A DNA stretch of 62,025 bases from Devosia sp. 66-14 (GTDB taxonomy: Bacteria; Pseudomonadota; Alphaproteobacteria; Rhizobiales; Devosiaceae). The stretch is taken from positions 635,117 to 697,141 of the forward strand of contig MKVB01000001.1 of NCBI GenBank assembly GCA_001899085.1. Direction: 5' to 3'. The number at the start of each line of letters is the position of its first letter. Position 1 is the first letter of the stretch. A program made the position numbers and the translations under genes. The notes beneath the pieces are model-generated. The model saw nothing but the letters and a program-made list of their open reading frames with translations. It had not been told where the DNA came from and did not search any database. Positions 8,859-18,069 of the stretch are shown in pieces.

Positions 8859-10400
8859 ATGCGTCTTCTCGCTCTTTCGATCGCTCTGCTGTCGATCGCC
8901 TTCGCCTTGCCGTTTGGTGCGTCGGCCGCAACTATTTCCATCGTCTCGATGCAGTATTCCGCCACCCACCCGGTGCCGCACCTGCACTATGACGGCACCA
9001 CCGAAGACGGTGACGTCGCGACGCTGCAGAGCATGTACGAGACCTTCGTGAAGTGCCGCCTGTCCTGTATCGGGCCCGATGGCGGGGCCACCGCCGTGCT
9101 GACGCTCAACGGTCCCGGCGGCAGCTACTACGAGGGCCTGGCGCTCGCCGACTTCCTGCGCGCCAACCATATCGCCACTGTCGTCGAACGGGGCAGCACC
9201 TGCTATTCGGCCTGCGCATTCGCCTTCCTCGGCGGCTCCGGCTGGTCGAGCCAGGAGGGCGTCGGCACCTATGTCGACCGCATGGTCGAGCCGGGTTCCA
9301 TCGTCGGTTTCCATGCACCCTATGCCGACGAAGAGTCCTTCACCAACGCCATCAACGAGCGCGGCGCCATGGCGACACAGGGCCAGACGCGCGACTCGCT
9401 CGCCCTGATGGTCAAGGAACTGGTCAAATGGAACGTCGACCCCGAAGTCATCTTCAGGATGGTCGGCATGGGCCCCGACGAGACCTACAATCTCGTTACG
9501 GCCGAGGACCTCTACCTGGCGCGCGTCACGCTCCCGCCCACGCCATCGTCCGGCTGGATCACCGACCTGCCCTCGGCGGTCCGCGAGGTCTGCCTGCGCC
9601 TCCTCGCCATCGACGAGCGCGCCGATCCCTATGACATGCAGTGGCGCTTCGAGTCCGACTATACGCCTTCGATCGGCAAGGCCGAGTTCGTGGGTCCGAT
9701 CTCGGGCTACAAGCTGGGCGATCGCCTGCTCGATATCGGCAACTGCTCGGCGACCGACGCCTCCATGGCAAGCGACGGGGACTATGAGGTCGCCCTCTAC
9801 TTCACTCCCGGCCTCGATGGCCTCAATGCGCCGAGCACAAGCTTCTTCAATCGCCAGCACGGCTGGTCCTCCGCCGGTGTCGGGCGCGACCCGCTGAAGC
9901 GCATCTTCGCTAAAGGCCCGCTCAACAGCTTTTTCCTGCCGCTCGATGTCAACATCGATGCGCTGGACCTGCCCGGCGAAGCCGATATCGACGCCAATCG
10001 CTTCAACACTTTGCTCCCGCCGCTGCTCCCCACCATGCCCGCCGATCTCGTCGTCGACGCCAGCACACCCAGCTCGCGCGTCTCGCATCTGGGCGACGTC
10101 TTCGTCTTCGAGCGCGTCGGCTCGCGCCAGCTCTATGACAGTGCCCTCGCGCAGGGCGCGCTGGGCCGCGCCTACACCAATGACGTCACCACCGATACCG
10201 GCTTCGTGCGTGAGGGCGCCTTCGTCGATACCGCCGCGACCTTCGTCTGGTTCGGCATCCCCAATGGCGAAAGCAGCGCCGTGGTCGAGGCCATCGTGGT
10301 CAAGCCGAACGGTGAAGCGCCGACCGACGAGGACCTGGCGACGCTCCGGCGCATCCAGTGCGAGACCGATTTCCTCGGCGCCACGCTCAACTGCGGCTGA
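8859..10400 (+). CDS. Secreted ClpP/crotonase-fold protein
   Basis: 513 residues with a Sec signal peptide (cleavage near ASA, residue 23). Residues about 70-200 resemble the ClpP/crotonase-like fold of periplasmic serine-peptidase-related proteins: TLNGPGGSYYEGLALADFLR, then ERGSTCYSACAFAFLGG, where the serine of CYSACA sits at the expected nucleophile position, then VGFHAPY. The region from about 230 to the end is unlike anything I recognise and has scattered cysteines, consistent with an extracytoplasmic location. Whether it is an active peptidase is not certain. No partner is evident in the neighbouring genes. Confidence 0.72.
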   Translation: MRLLALSIALLSIAFALPFGASAATISIVSMQYSATHPVPHLHYDGTTEDGDVATLQSMYETFVKCRLSCIGPDGGATAVLTLNGPGGSYYEGLALADFLRANHIATVVERGSTCYSACAFAFLGGSGWSSQEGVGTYVDRMVEPGSIVGFHAPYADEESFTNAINERGAMATQGQTRDSLALMVKELVKWNVDPEVIFRMVGMGPDETYNLVTAEDLYLARVTLPPTPSSGWITDLPSAVREVCLRLLAIDERADPYDMQWRFESDYTPSIGKAEFVGPISGYKLGDRLLDIGNCSATDASMASDGDYEVALYFTPGLDGLNAPSTSFFNRQHGWSSAGVGRDPLKRIFAKGPLNSFFLPLDVNIDALDLPGEADIDANRFNTLLPPLLPTMPADLVVDASTPSSRVSHLGDVFVFERVGSRQLYDSALAQGALGRAYTNDVTTDTGFVREGAFVDTAATFVWFGIPNGESSAVVEAIVVKPNGEAPTDEDLATLRRIQCETDFLGATLNCG

Positions 10401-10475
10401 GCCGACCCGGTCATAGATTCGGCCATACTTGGGCCACGAACCAAAACGAGCGTCTGCGCCATTCGAGGGGTGTTG

Positions 10476-11453
10476 ATGTTCAAGAAGATTCTGCTCGGCC
10501 TCGCGGTCATTGTCGCCGCGGTCTACGTCTGGAATGCATCCTGGCGCGCGGCGCCACCCGAAGGGAACGTCGAGCTGATCGCCCATCGCGGCGTGCACCA
10601 GACCTTCGATCGGGCCGACCTCACGAACGACACCTGCACGGCCGAGCGGATCGACCGGCCGACCCATGACTACCTCGAGAACACCATCCCCTCGATGCAG
10701 GCCGCCTTCGCCGCCGGCGCCGATATCGTCGAGCTCGACGTGCATCCGACCACCGACGGCAAGTTCGCCGTGCTGCATGACTGGACCGTCGATTGCCGCA
10801 CCGAAGGCACCGGCAAGACGCGCGGCCACGACCTGGCCTCGCTCAAGCTGCTCGACGTCGGTTACGGCTACACCGCTGATGGCGGCGCTACCTATCCGTT
10901 CCGCGGCCGCGGCATCGGCCTGATGCCCGAACTGCAGGAAGTGTTCACCGCCCTCCCCGACCAGCGTTTTCTCGTCAACTTCAAGAGCAACGAGGCGCGC
11001 GAAGGCGACATGCTGGCCGATCTGCTGTCGTCTCATCCGCAGTGGCGGTCGGCCGTCTGGGGCGCCTATGGCGGCGATCCGCCGACCTATCGCGCTGCCG
11101 AACGGATCAGCGATCTCAACGTCTGGTCGCGCAAGGGGCTGATCGATTGCCTATTGCAATACGAGGGACTGGGCTGGACCGGTTTCGTGCCGGATGCCTG
11201 CCGCAACACCAAGGTGATGTTGCCGATCAACCTCGCCCCGTTTGTCTGGGGCTGGCCGAACCTGTTCATCGAACGCCTGCGACAAGCCGGCTCGGAAGTG
11301 ATCCTGCTGGGCCCCTACAGCGCGGGCGACCCCGGCACCGCCGGCATCGATACAGCCGAGCTATTGGCTCAGGTGCCCGATGACTTCGTCGGCTACATCT
11401 GGACCAACAAGATCGAAACCATCGGACCGCTTGCCCGCCAACGTTTCAAGTAG
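10476..11453 (+). CDS. Glycerophosphodiester phosphodiesterase family protein, membrane-anchored
   Basis: 325 residues. An N-terminal hydrophobic helix (FKKILLGLAVIVAAVYVW) is followed by a GDPD TIM barrel: ELIAHRGVHQ carries the catalytic His-Arg, LENTIPSMQAAFAAGADIVE and LDVHPTTDGKFAVLHDWTVD carry the metal-binding Glu/Asp and second catalytic His. Members hydrolyse glycerophosphodiesters to glycerol-3-phosphate and an alcohol; here the barrel is probably periplasmic. GAGGGG sits 5 nt before ATG 10476; an in-frame GTG at 10470 is the alternative. An insertion with DTCTAERIDRPTHDY between the first two motifs is unusual. Confidence 0.85.
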   Translation: MFKKILLGLAVIVAAVYVWNASWRAAPPEGNVELIAHRGVHQTFDRADLTNDTCTAERIDRPTHDYLENTIPSMQAAFAAGADIVELDVHPTTDGKFAVLHDWTVDCRTEGTGKTRGHDLASLKLLDVGYGYTADGGATYPFRGRGIGLMPELQEVFTALPDQRFLVNFKSNEAREGDMLADLLSSHPQWRSAVWGAYGGDPPTYRAAERISDLNVWSRKGLIDCLLQYEGLGWTGFVPDACRNTKVMLPINLAPFVWGWPNLFIERLRQAGSEVILLGPYSAGDPGTAGIDTAELLAQVPDDFVGYIWTNKIETIGPLARQRFK

Positions 11454-11563
11454 AGTCGAAATAATTAGCGCCTGTGGCCTTCGCGCCCATCGACGGCCAC
11501 CGACCGCCAGCGTATACGCAACTAACATACCAGTTGCCCCTCCCGCTTCGGATTCCCCCTCAG

Positions 11564-12547
11564 ATGCCCGTCGGCGTCGCATTCGCGCTTTTTGCCTACC
11601 TGCTCTATTCCTGCTGCGACGCCATCATCAAAGGGTTCGGCACCAGCCTCTCCGTCTTCGAGATCGCCTTCTGGACGGCCTTGTTCTCGTTCATCCCGGC
11701 GATCTTCACCAAGCCCAAGGGTGAGCACTGGCGGCACCTGCATCGCATGCGCCACCCCTGGCTGGTGCACCTGCGCAGCATTGCCGGCGTGATTGGCAAC
11801 CTCTGCATCATCTACGCCTTCACCCACATCCCGCTGGCCGAGGCCTACTCCATCGCCTTCCTCGCCCCGATCATCGTGGTGGCGCTGTCGAGCTCCTTCC
11901 TCGGGGAGACGGTGACCTGGCAGCGCTGGCTGTTTCTCGGCGCCAGCTTCTGCGGTGTGCTGCTGGTCGTCCGGCCGGGCTTCCGCGAACTGCAGCTCGG
12001 CCACCTCATGGCGCTCGGCGCCGCGCTGATGGGCGGCATCGCCACCACCACATTGCGCAAGGTTGCGCCGGTCGAGAAGCGCGTCAGCCTGCTCGGTCTG
12101 CCGTTGGGCTATGTCGTGGTGATCAACTCGATCCTGATGCTTTTCGCCGGCTTCCATTGGCCGACGCTGCAGGAGTTCGCCTTCCTGATCCTGATCGGCG
12201 CACTGGGCGGCACCGGCAACATCCTGTTCATCACCGCGACCCGCAACGCGCCGGTGAGCATGATTGCACCGGCCCAGTACAGCCAGATCGCCTGGGCGGT
12301 GATCTTCGGCGCCATGTTCTATGCCGAGTTCCCCGACACCATCGCCTATTGCGGCCTCGTGGTCGTCGCCTTCGGCGGCATCCTCAACGTCATGTCCGAC
12401 GAAACCCGCATCCGCATCTTCTCGCGGCTGTCGGTGTTCGGCCCGGCCAGCGCCATCTCCGAGGTCAGCCCGCCGCTCGGCGACGATGCCAAGCTGCCGC
12501 GCCGCGGCGAGGCCGACGACCAGGCGCCTGCGGCGACAGGCAAGTAG
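11564..12547 (+). CDS. EamA/DMT-superfamily transporter, copy 1
   Basis: About 327 residues with ten predicted transmembrane segments in two EamA repeats, the standard drug/metabolite transporter layout. Motifs include IPLAEAYSIAFLAPIIVVAL, LLVVRPGF at the end of the first repeat and IAPAQYSQIAWAVIFGAMFY in the second. The C-terminal tail is hydrophilic. ATG 11564 was chosen because upstream in-frame codons are not membrane-like; the start lacks a strong ribosome site. The next gene is a close paralogue starting one base after this stop. Confidence 0.83.
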   Translation: MPVGVAFALFAYLLYSCCDAIIKGFGTSLSVFEIAFWTALFSFIPAIFTKPKGEHWRHLHRMRHPWLVHLRSIAGVIGNLCIIYAFTHIPLAEAYSIAFLAPIIVVALSSSFLGETVTWQRWLFLGASFCGVLLVVRPGFRELQLGHLMALGAALMGGIATTTLRKVAPVEKRVSLLGLPLGYVVVINSILMLFAGFHWPTLQEFAFLILIGALGGTGNILFITATRNAPVSMIAPAQYSQIAWAVIFGAMFYAEFPDTIAYCGLVVVAFGGILNVMSDETRIRIFSRLSVFGPASAISEVSPPLGDDAKLPRRGEADDQAPAATGK

Positions 12548-13507
12548 ATGCTGCGCTCGCTCACACCCGTTTCGCTCGGCGTGCTCTGCGTGCTGGGCGG
12601 CATGGCGTCGTTCTCGACCGCCGATGCGTTGGTCAAGGCGCTGGGCGGCTCGCTCAACGTTTTCGAGATCGGTCTGTTCTCCACCCTCTTCTCGTTCCTG
12701 CCGGCATTGTTCTCCAAGCCGCGCGAAGAACGCTGGCGCGACACCTTCAAGCTCAATCGGCCGGCGCTGATGATCCTCGTGGCGTTCTGCCGGGTGCTGA
12801 GCGCGGTGCTGATCACCTACGCCTTCGTCACCATCCCGCTGGCTGAGGCCTACTGTCTTGTCTTCCTCATCCCGGTACTGGCGACGATCCTGTCGGTCGT
12901 GGTGCTCAAGGAGGAGGTGCCGCTCGATCGCTGGGCGCTGGTCGTCATCAGCTTCCTCGGGGTGCTGCTCGTCGTGCGGCCGGGCTTTCGCGAGATCGAA
13001 CTGGGCCACATCGCCGCCTTGATCTGCGCCCTCGCCGCCGCCGTATCGCTGACCACCATCCGGCTGATCTCCGGCGCCGAACGGCGCGTCACCCTGTTCG
13101 CGCTGCCCGGCCTGCTCACGCTGGCCGCCAACCTGGTCGGCGTCTTCGTCGTCGGCTTCACCTGGCCCAGCCCGCTGCTGCTGGGCGGGCTGGTGCTGTG
13201 CGGGGTACTGGGCGGCATCGGCTATCTGCTGCAGCTCAAGGGCGTGGCCCTGGCGCCGGCCAGCCGGGTGGCGCCGATGCAGTACAGCCAGATCATCTGG
13301 GCGCTGCTGTTCGGCGCACTGTTCTTCAACGAAGTACCCGATGCGGTCAGCCTCGCCGGCCTGGGCATCATCGTCGCCGCCGGCCTCGCCAACATCTTCG
13401 CCGACGGCGCCCGCACCCGCATCGCCGGGCGCTGGGCCGAGTATCGTGCCCGGCGAGACAATCCCTCACCGGACGATTTCAAGGGGCCGGGACCGGATCC
13501 GGTGTAG
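12548..13507 (+). CDS. EamA/DMT-superfamily transporter, copy 2
   Basis: 319 residues, paralogous to copy 1 along the whole length: LNVFEIGLFSTLFSFLPALF matches LSVFEIAFWTALFSFIPAIF, IPLAEAYCLVFLIPV matches IPLAEAYSIAFLAPI, and both share GVLLVVRPGFRE and MQYSQI/AQYSQI. The ATG immediately follows the TAG of copy 1, so the two are surely co-translated. They may work as a heterodimer, as small DMT pairs do, though each is a complete ten-segment protein, so independent transporters are equally likely. Substrate unknown. Confidence 0.84.
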   Translation: MLRSLTPVSLGVLCVLGGMASFSTADALVKALGGSLNVFEIGLFSTLFSFLPALFSKPREERWRDTFKLNRPALMILVAFCRVLSAVLITYAFVTIPLAEAYCLVFLIPVLATILSVVVLKEEVPLDRWALVVISFLGVLLVVRPGFREIELGHIAALICALAAAVSLTTIRLISGAERRVTLFALPGLLTLAANLVGVFVVGFTWPSPLLLGGLVLCGVLGGIGYLLQLKGVALAPASRVAPMQYSQIIWALLFGALFFNEVPDAVSLAGLGIIVAAGLANIFADGARTRIAGRWAEYRARRDNPSPDDFKGPGPDPV

Positions 13508-13550
13508 TTCGGAGAAGATGCCGCGAAGCCCTGGTGGCTCGAAGAACCCC

Positions 13551-13628
13551 AGTCTTCGCGAAAACTACGGACCTAGCTGCGCCAGACCCGATTTCGCTTT
13601 CTGATGCTCCGATGCACTTCTGCGAGGG
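13551..13628. repeat. Degenerate half-copy of the family C palindromic repeat
   Basis: The stretch CGCGAAAACTACGGACCTAG followed by CTGCG, then TTTCGCTTTCTGATGCTCCG, matches the reverse complement of the long palindrome at 30718-30909, including its loop segment CTGATGCTCCGATGCA. It lies between convergent genes (EamA copy 2 and alaS) and no longer forms the full hairpin. Confidence 0.6.
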
Positions 13629-13675
13629 AGGGGCTTGGAGGGCACAATGGCGCCCTCCACCAGCCGCAGCGCGGC

Positions 13676-16315
13676 CTACAGCCCGCCGCGCACCGCCGCG
13701 ATCGCCTCGGTGCCCTTGGCGCCATCAGGACCGCCGCCCTGGGCCATGTCGGGCCGACCGCCGCCGCCCTGCCCGCCCAGTGCCGCAGTCGCGAGCTTGA
13801 TCAGCTCGCCCGCCGAATACTTACCGGTGAGGTCGTCGGTGACGCCGACGGCGACGGTGCCGCGGCCATCTTCGCCCTTCAGCACAACCGTAACCACACC
13901 CGAACCGATCCGCTTCTTCTCGCTATCGACCAGACCCTTGACGTCCTTGGCTGAAATGCCTTCGACGGCACGGCCGACATAGGTGACGCCGTTGACCGTC
14001 TCGTCCGCCGAAGCCGGCGCCGAACCGCCGCCACCGAGCGCCAGCTTCTTGTTGGCGTCGCTGAGCGCGCGCTCGGCCTTCTTGAGGTTCTCCTGCAACG
14101 CTTCGATGCGGGTGAACACCTCCTGTGTCCCCACATGCAGCGCATCGGCGACGCCGGCGACGAGATTGGCGTTGGTGCGCGCATGCTGGCGCGCTCCCTT
14201 GGCCGTCAGGGCCTCGATACGGCGCACGCCGGCGGCAACGCCGGAATCGCCAAGCACCGTGATCAGCCCGATATCGCCGGTGCGGCGCACATGCGTGCCC
14301 CCGCACAGCTCGACCGACCAGCCGACCGCGTTGCCGGTCGGATCGCCCATCGACACGACCCGCACTTCATCGCCGTACTTCTCGCCGAACAGCGCACGAG
14401 CACCTGACTCCTTGGCCTCCTCGACGCCCATCAGGCGCGTCTCGACCGGGGAGTTCTGCAACACGATGTCGTTGGCGATCTCTTCGACCTGCGCCAGTTC
14501 CTGCGGCGTGATCGGCTTGGTGTGGACGAAGTCGAAGCGCAGCCGGTCGGCCGAGACCATCGAGCCCTTCTGCGCCACATGATCCCCCAGCACCAGGCGC
14601 AACGCCTCGTGCAGCAGATGCGTCGCCGAGTGGTTGGCCCGGATGGCCGAGCGCCGGTCGTGATCGACGAGCAGCGCCAGCGGTGACCCGACGGTTATCG
14701 CGCCCTCGGTGACCTTCACCTTGTGGCCGAACACCCCGTTATTCTTGACCGTATCGGTCACCGTCGCGGCAATGCCTTCGCCGGACAGCGAACCGGTATC
14801 GCCAACCTGGCCGCCGCTCTCGCCGTAGAACGGGGTCTGGTTGAGCACGACATAGCCTTCGTCGCCCGCCTTCAGCGCGTCGACCATGGCGCCGCCCTTG
14901 ACCAGCGCCGTCACGGCGCCCTCGGCGGTCTCCGTCTCGTAACCGAGGAACTCGGTCGGGCCGACCTGGTCGGCCACCGCGAACCACACCTTGTCCTCGC
15001 TCGCCTCGCCCGAACCGGCCCAGCTCTTGCGGGCCTCGGCGCGCTGGCGGGCCATCGCATCCTCGAAGCCCGAGAGATCGACATTGATGCCGCGGGTACG
15101 CAGCGCATCCTGGGTCAGATCGAGCGGAAAGCCGTAGGTGTCATAGAGCTTGAAGGCGGTGACGCCCTCCAGCATGTCGCCTTCCTTGAGGCCGGCTGTG
15201 GCGTCATCGAGAATGACGAGGCCGCGGCTCAGCGTCTTGAGGAAGCGCTGCTCCTCGAGGCGGACCGTCTCCTCGATCATCTGCTCGCCACGGACCAGCT
15301 CGGGATAGGCCTGGCCCATTTCCTTGACCAGCGTCGGCACGATCTTGTGGATCACCGGATCGGTCGCGCCCAGCAGCGTGGCGTGGCGCATGGCACGACG
15401 CATGATGCGGCGCAGCACATAGCCGCGGCCTTCATTCGAGGGCAGCACGCCTTCGGCAATGAGAAAGCTCATGGCGCGCACGTGGTCGGAGATCACGCGC
15501 AGGCTCGGCGTCGTCGGGTCGCCATTGAAGTTGGTGGCGTGCATGGTCGACGAAACCAGCGACTTGAACAGGTCGATCTCGTAGTTGTTGTTGGTGCCCT
15601 GCATCACCGCCGCAACACGCTCGAGGCCCGAGCCGGTATCGACCGACGGTTTTGGCAGGCTGGTGCGCGAGCCGTCGGCAAACTGCTCGAACTGCATGAA
15701 CACCAGGTTCCAGATCTCGACGAAGCGGTCGCCATCTTCCTCGGGCGATCCCGGAGGGCCGCCCCAGTATTTGTCGCCATGGTCGTAAAAGATTTCGGAG
15801 CACGGACCGCAGGGGCCGGTATCGCCCATCTGCCAGAAGTTCGACTTGGCCCCGAGCCGCACGATGCGATCCTCGGGCAGCCCGGCGATCTTCTTCCAGA
15901 GCGCCATCGCCTCGTCGTCGTCTTCGTAGATCGTCGCGGTCAGTTTTTCCTTGGGCAGACCCCACTCCTTGGTGAGCAGGTTCCAGGCAAGCTCGATCGC
16001 GTGCTCCTTGAAATAGTCGCCGAACGAGAAGTTGCCGAGCATCTCGAAGAAGGTGTGATGGCGCGCCGTGAACCCGACATTGTCGAGGTCGTTGTGCTTG
16101 CCACCGGCGCGCACGCATTTCTGCGAGGTCGTTGCCCGCACGTAGTCGCGCTTCTCGACGCCGGTGAAGACGTTCTTGAACTGCACCATGCCGGCATTGG
16201 TGAACATCAGGGTCGGATCGTTCCGCGGCACCAGCGGGCTCGATGCGACTTCTTCGTGACCATTCCTCGCGAAGTAGCTCAGAAAGCTCGACCGGATATC
16301 GTTCACGCTCGTCAT
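13676..16315 (-). CDS. alaS: Alanyl-tRNA synthetase
   Basis: 879 residues, full length. Charges tRNA-Ala in the cytoplasm. It begins with the aminoacylation domain ([33 protein letters not shown]), followed by the tRNA-recognition domain, then the editing domain with the zinc site HSATH and the CGGTH motif, and a C-terminal DHHA1-like C-Ala domain ending in a glycine-rich [16 protein letters not shown] stretch. Single-copy essential gene next to recA, an arrangement common in Rhizobiales. Its start is 422 bp from the recA stop. Confidence 0.97.
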   Translation of the reverse strand: MTSVNDIRSSFLSYFARNGHEEVASSPLVPRNDPTLMFTNAGMVQFKNVFTGVEKRDYVRATTSQKCVRAGGKHNDLDNVGFTARHHTFFEMLGNFSFGDYFKEHAIELAWNLLTKEWGLPKEKLTATIYEDDDEAMALWKKIAGLPEDRIVRLGAKSNFWQMGDTGPCGPCSEIFYDHGDKYWGGPPGSPEEDGDRFVEIWNLVFMQFEQFADGSRTSLPKPSVDTGSGLERVAAVMQGTNNNYEIDLFKSLVSSTMHATNFNGDPTTPSLRVISDHVRAMSFLIAEGVLPSNEGRGYVLRRIMRRAMRHATLLGATDPVIHKIVPTLVKEMGQAYPELVRGEQMIEETVRLEEQRFLKTLSRGLVILDDATAGLKEGDMLEGVTAFKLYDTYGFPLDLTQDALRTRGINVDLSGFEDAMARQRAEARKSWAGSGEASEDKVWFAVADQVGPTEFLGYETETAEGAVTALVKGGAMVDALKAGDEGYVVLNQTPFYGESGGQVGDTGSLSGEGIAATVTDTVKNNGVFGHKVKVTEGAITVGSPLALLVDHDRRSAIRANHSATHLLHEALRLVLGDHVAQKGSMVSADRLRFDFVHTKPITPQELAQVEEIANDIVLQNSPVETRLMGVEEAKESGARALFGEKYGDEVRVVSMGDPTGNAVGWSVELCGGTHVRRTGDIGLITVLGDSGVAAGVRRIEALTAKGARQHARTNANLVAGVADALHVGTQEVFTRIEALQENLKKAERALSDANKKLALGGGGSAPASADETVNGVTYVGRAVEGISAKDVKGLVDSEKKRIGSGVVTVVLKGEDGRGTVAVGVTDDLTGKYSAGELIKLATAALGGQGGGGRPDMAQGGGPDGAKGTEAIAAVRGGL

Positions 16316-16466
16316 GACGGGTCTCTTACAGACAAATGGCGAGGCCGTAGCCCCGCCAAGAACAACAGGAAAGGCCTTCTATCGCGGGGCTTGCGGTTGT
16401 GTCCAGCGCGGGGTGGCAGGAGCTGGTAGTTTGGGTAGGCAGAAGCAATTACTCCGTGCCCCCTCA

Positions 16467-16624
16467 CCACCGGCCGTCATCCCGACGAAAGTCGGGACCC
16501 AGTGCGCCGGAATGATCCACCCGTGCCGAACTGTGCGACCTTGCCGTGATGGACCGACACGGTTCGAGCCCACCCAACTCTCCGAGCAGTGGGTCCCGGC
16601 GTTCGCCGGGATGACGGCCGGTGG
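16467..16624. repeat. REP-like palindrome (family A), imperfect arms, long loop
   Basis: Arms of about 37 bp (16467-16503 and 16587-16624), both built on GTCATCCCG.CGAA.G.CGGGACCC with four or so mismatches between them, around an 83-nt spacer. Same family as 4091, 24683 and 26593. Confidence 0.78.
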
Positions 16625-16680
16625 ATGGGCATGATCGAGTTCCACCATTGCTGGCGTGGGACGCAACCCAACCCACGGCC

Positions 16681-16713
16681 CCAAAAACCAAAGGGCGCCA
16701 CCCGGGCGCCCTT
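16681..16713 (-). terminator. Rho-independent terminator of recA
   Basis: Reading the minus strand, AAGGGCGCC pairs with GGCGCCCTT around a 5-nt loop and is followed by TGGTTTTTGG. It lies 25 bp past the recA stop. Confidence 0.75.
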
Positions 16714-16737
16714 CTGTTCACGTCGCAGCGGGGCCGA

Positions 16738-17814
16738 TCACGGCTCCCCGTCGTCGCCTTCGTCGCCTTCCGGACCGGTGAGCAGCGCTTCGCCCAGGAT
16801 GCCGGAGCTTTCGCGCACGCCCTTTTCGATCTCGTCGGCGATCGCCGGGTTGTCCTTGAGGAACTGGCGGGAGTTTTCACGTCCCTGCCCCAGCCGCTGG
16901 CTGTCATAGGAGAACCAGGCGCCGGACTTTTCGACGAGGCCCGACTTCACGCCCAGGTCGAGCAGTTCGCCGGTCTTGGAAATGCCTTCGCCATACATGA
17001 TGTCGAACTCGACCTGGCGGAACGGCGGCGCCAGCTTGTTCTTGACCACCTTGACGCGGGTCTGGTTGCCGATGACTTCCTCGCGTTCCTTGATCGCGCC
17101 GATGCGGCGAATGTCGAGGCGCACCGAGGAATAGAACTTCAGCGCATTGCCGCCGGTGGTGGTTTCGGGCGAGCCGTACATCACACCAATCTTCATGCGG
17201 ATCTGGTTGATGAAGATCACCATGGCCTTCGACTTCGAGATCGAGCCGGTGAGCTTGCGCATCGCCTGGCTCATCAGGCGGGCCTGCAGGCCCGGCATCG
17301 AATCGCCCATCTCGCCTTCGAGTTCGGCTTTCGGCGTCAGCGCCGCCACCGAGTCGACCACCAGCACATCGATAGCGCCGGAGCGCACCAGCGTGTCGGC
17401 GATCTCGAGTGCCTGCTCACCGGTGTCCGGCTGCGAGATCAGCAGTTCATCGACCTTCACGCCGAGCTTCTTGGCATAGACCGGATCGAGCGCATGCTCG
17501 GCGTCGACGAAAGCGGCGATGCCGCCATTCTTCTGCGCCTCGGCCACCACGTGCAGCGCCAGCGTGGTCTTGCCCGAGCTTTCCGGCCCGAACACTTCCA
17601 CGATACGGCCACGCGGCAGACCGCCGATGCCCAGTGCGATATCCAGTCCGAGCGAGCCGGTGGAAATCGCTTCGACCTGGGCAATGGCGCCCTCGCCGAA
17701 GCGCATCACCGTGCCCTTGCCGAAATTCCGCTCGATCTGGCTCAGCGCTGCCGCCAGCGCCTTGTCCTTATCCATCGATCCCTCAATAACTCGCAGAGGC
17801 GCAACAGCAGCCAT
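16738..17814 (-). CDS. recA: Recombinase A
   Basis: 358 residues. DNA-strand-exchange ATPase and LexA coprotease. The Walker A motif GPESSGKTT, the L1/L2 DNA-binding loops ([19 protein letters not shown]) and the acidic C-terminus ([10 protein letters not shown]) are all present. ATG 17814 follows AAGGGAGA at proper spacing; an internal [11 protein letters not shown] start at 17775 is less likely. Upstream are a TTGACG -35 candidate and SOS-like half-sites, so induction by DNA damage through LexA is expected. A terminator follows. Confidence 0.97.
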   Translation of the reverse strand: MAAVAPLRVIEGSMDKDKALAAALSQIERNFGKGTVMRFGEGAIAQVEAISTGSLGLDIALGIGGLPRGRIVEVFGPESSGKTTLALHVVAEAQKNGGIAAFVDAEHALDPVYAKKLGVKVDELLISQPDTGEQALEIADTLVRSGAIDVLVVDSVAALTPKAELEGEMGDSMPGLQARLMSQAMRKLTGSISKSKAMVIFINQIRMKIGVMYGSPETTTGGNALKFYSSVRLDIRRIGAIKEREEVIGNQTRVKVVKNKLAPPFRQVEFDIMYGEGISKTGELLDLGVKSGLVEKSGAWFSYDSQRLGQGRENSRQFLKDNPAIADEIEKGVRESSGILGEALLTGPEGDEGDDGEP

Positions 17815-17876
17815 CACCGGTCTCCCTTATTCCACTTCGGTCAGCGCCGCGCAAACCGATAAGATGTCCATCTAAT

Positions 17877-17914
17877 GTACCCATTCTGTTCTCATTTCGT
17901 TTCCAAATCGTCAA
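17877..17914 (-). promoter_or_regulatory. recA promoter with overlapping SOS-box half-sites
   Basis: On the plus strand three half-sites run GTAC-N7-GTTC-N7-GTTT (17877-17902). The alphaproteobacterial SOS box is GTTC-N7-GTTC, so two overlapping boxes, each with one mismatch, share the middle GTTC. On the recA strand a TTGACG (-35, 17909-17914) sits just upstream, with the -10 region about 17 bp on falling over the shared half-site. LexA binding would block the promoter. Which pair LexA prefers cannot be read from the sequence. Confidence 0.6.
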
Positions 17915-18069
17915 GGGGGTAAATTCCCTGTTCCTTACGCACCGGGGCCTTGCGATTCGACCGCGGCAGCGGTTCGACACCAGCAATGGTGATCTACATC
18001 CAAAATCCAAATGCATTCGACGCCGCGCCGCGCTATAGGGCGGCAACAAAAACCGAGGGAATGGGCTTC

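Larger units (their letters stand above)
16316..16737. other. alaS-recA intergenic region, no gene
   Basis: 422 bp between alaS and recA, both on the minus strand. It holds the alaS leader, a family A palindromic repeat (16467-16624) and the recA terminator (16681-16713). Short open frames exist on both strands but follow the repeat and have no coding features. Confidence 0.7.

Noticed and set aside
8787-11036. 749-codon open frame on the minus strand
   Set aside because: Antisense to the ClpP-fold and phosphodiesterase genes; its composition follows the third-position GC of those genes and no domain is visible.
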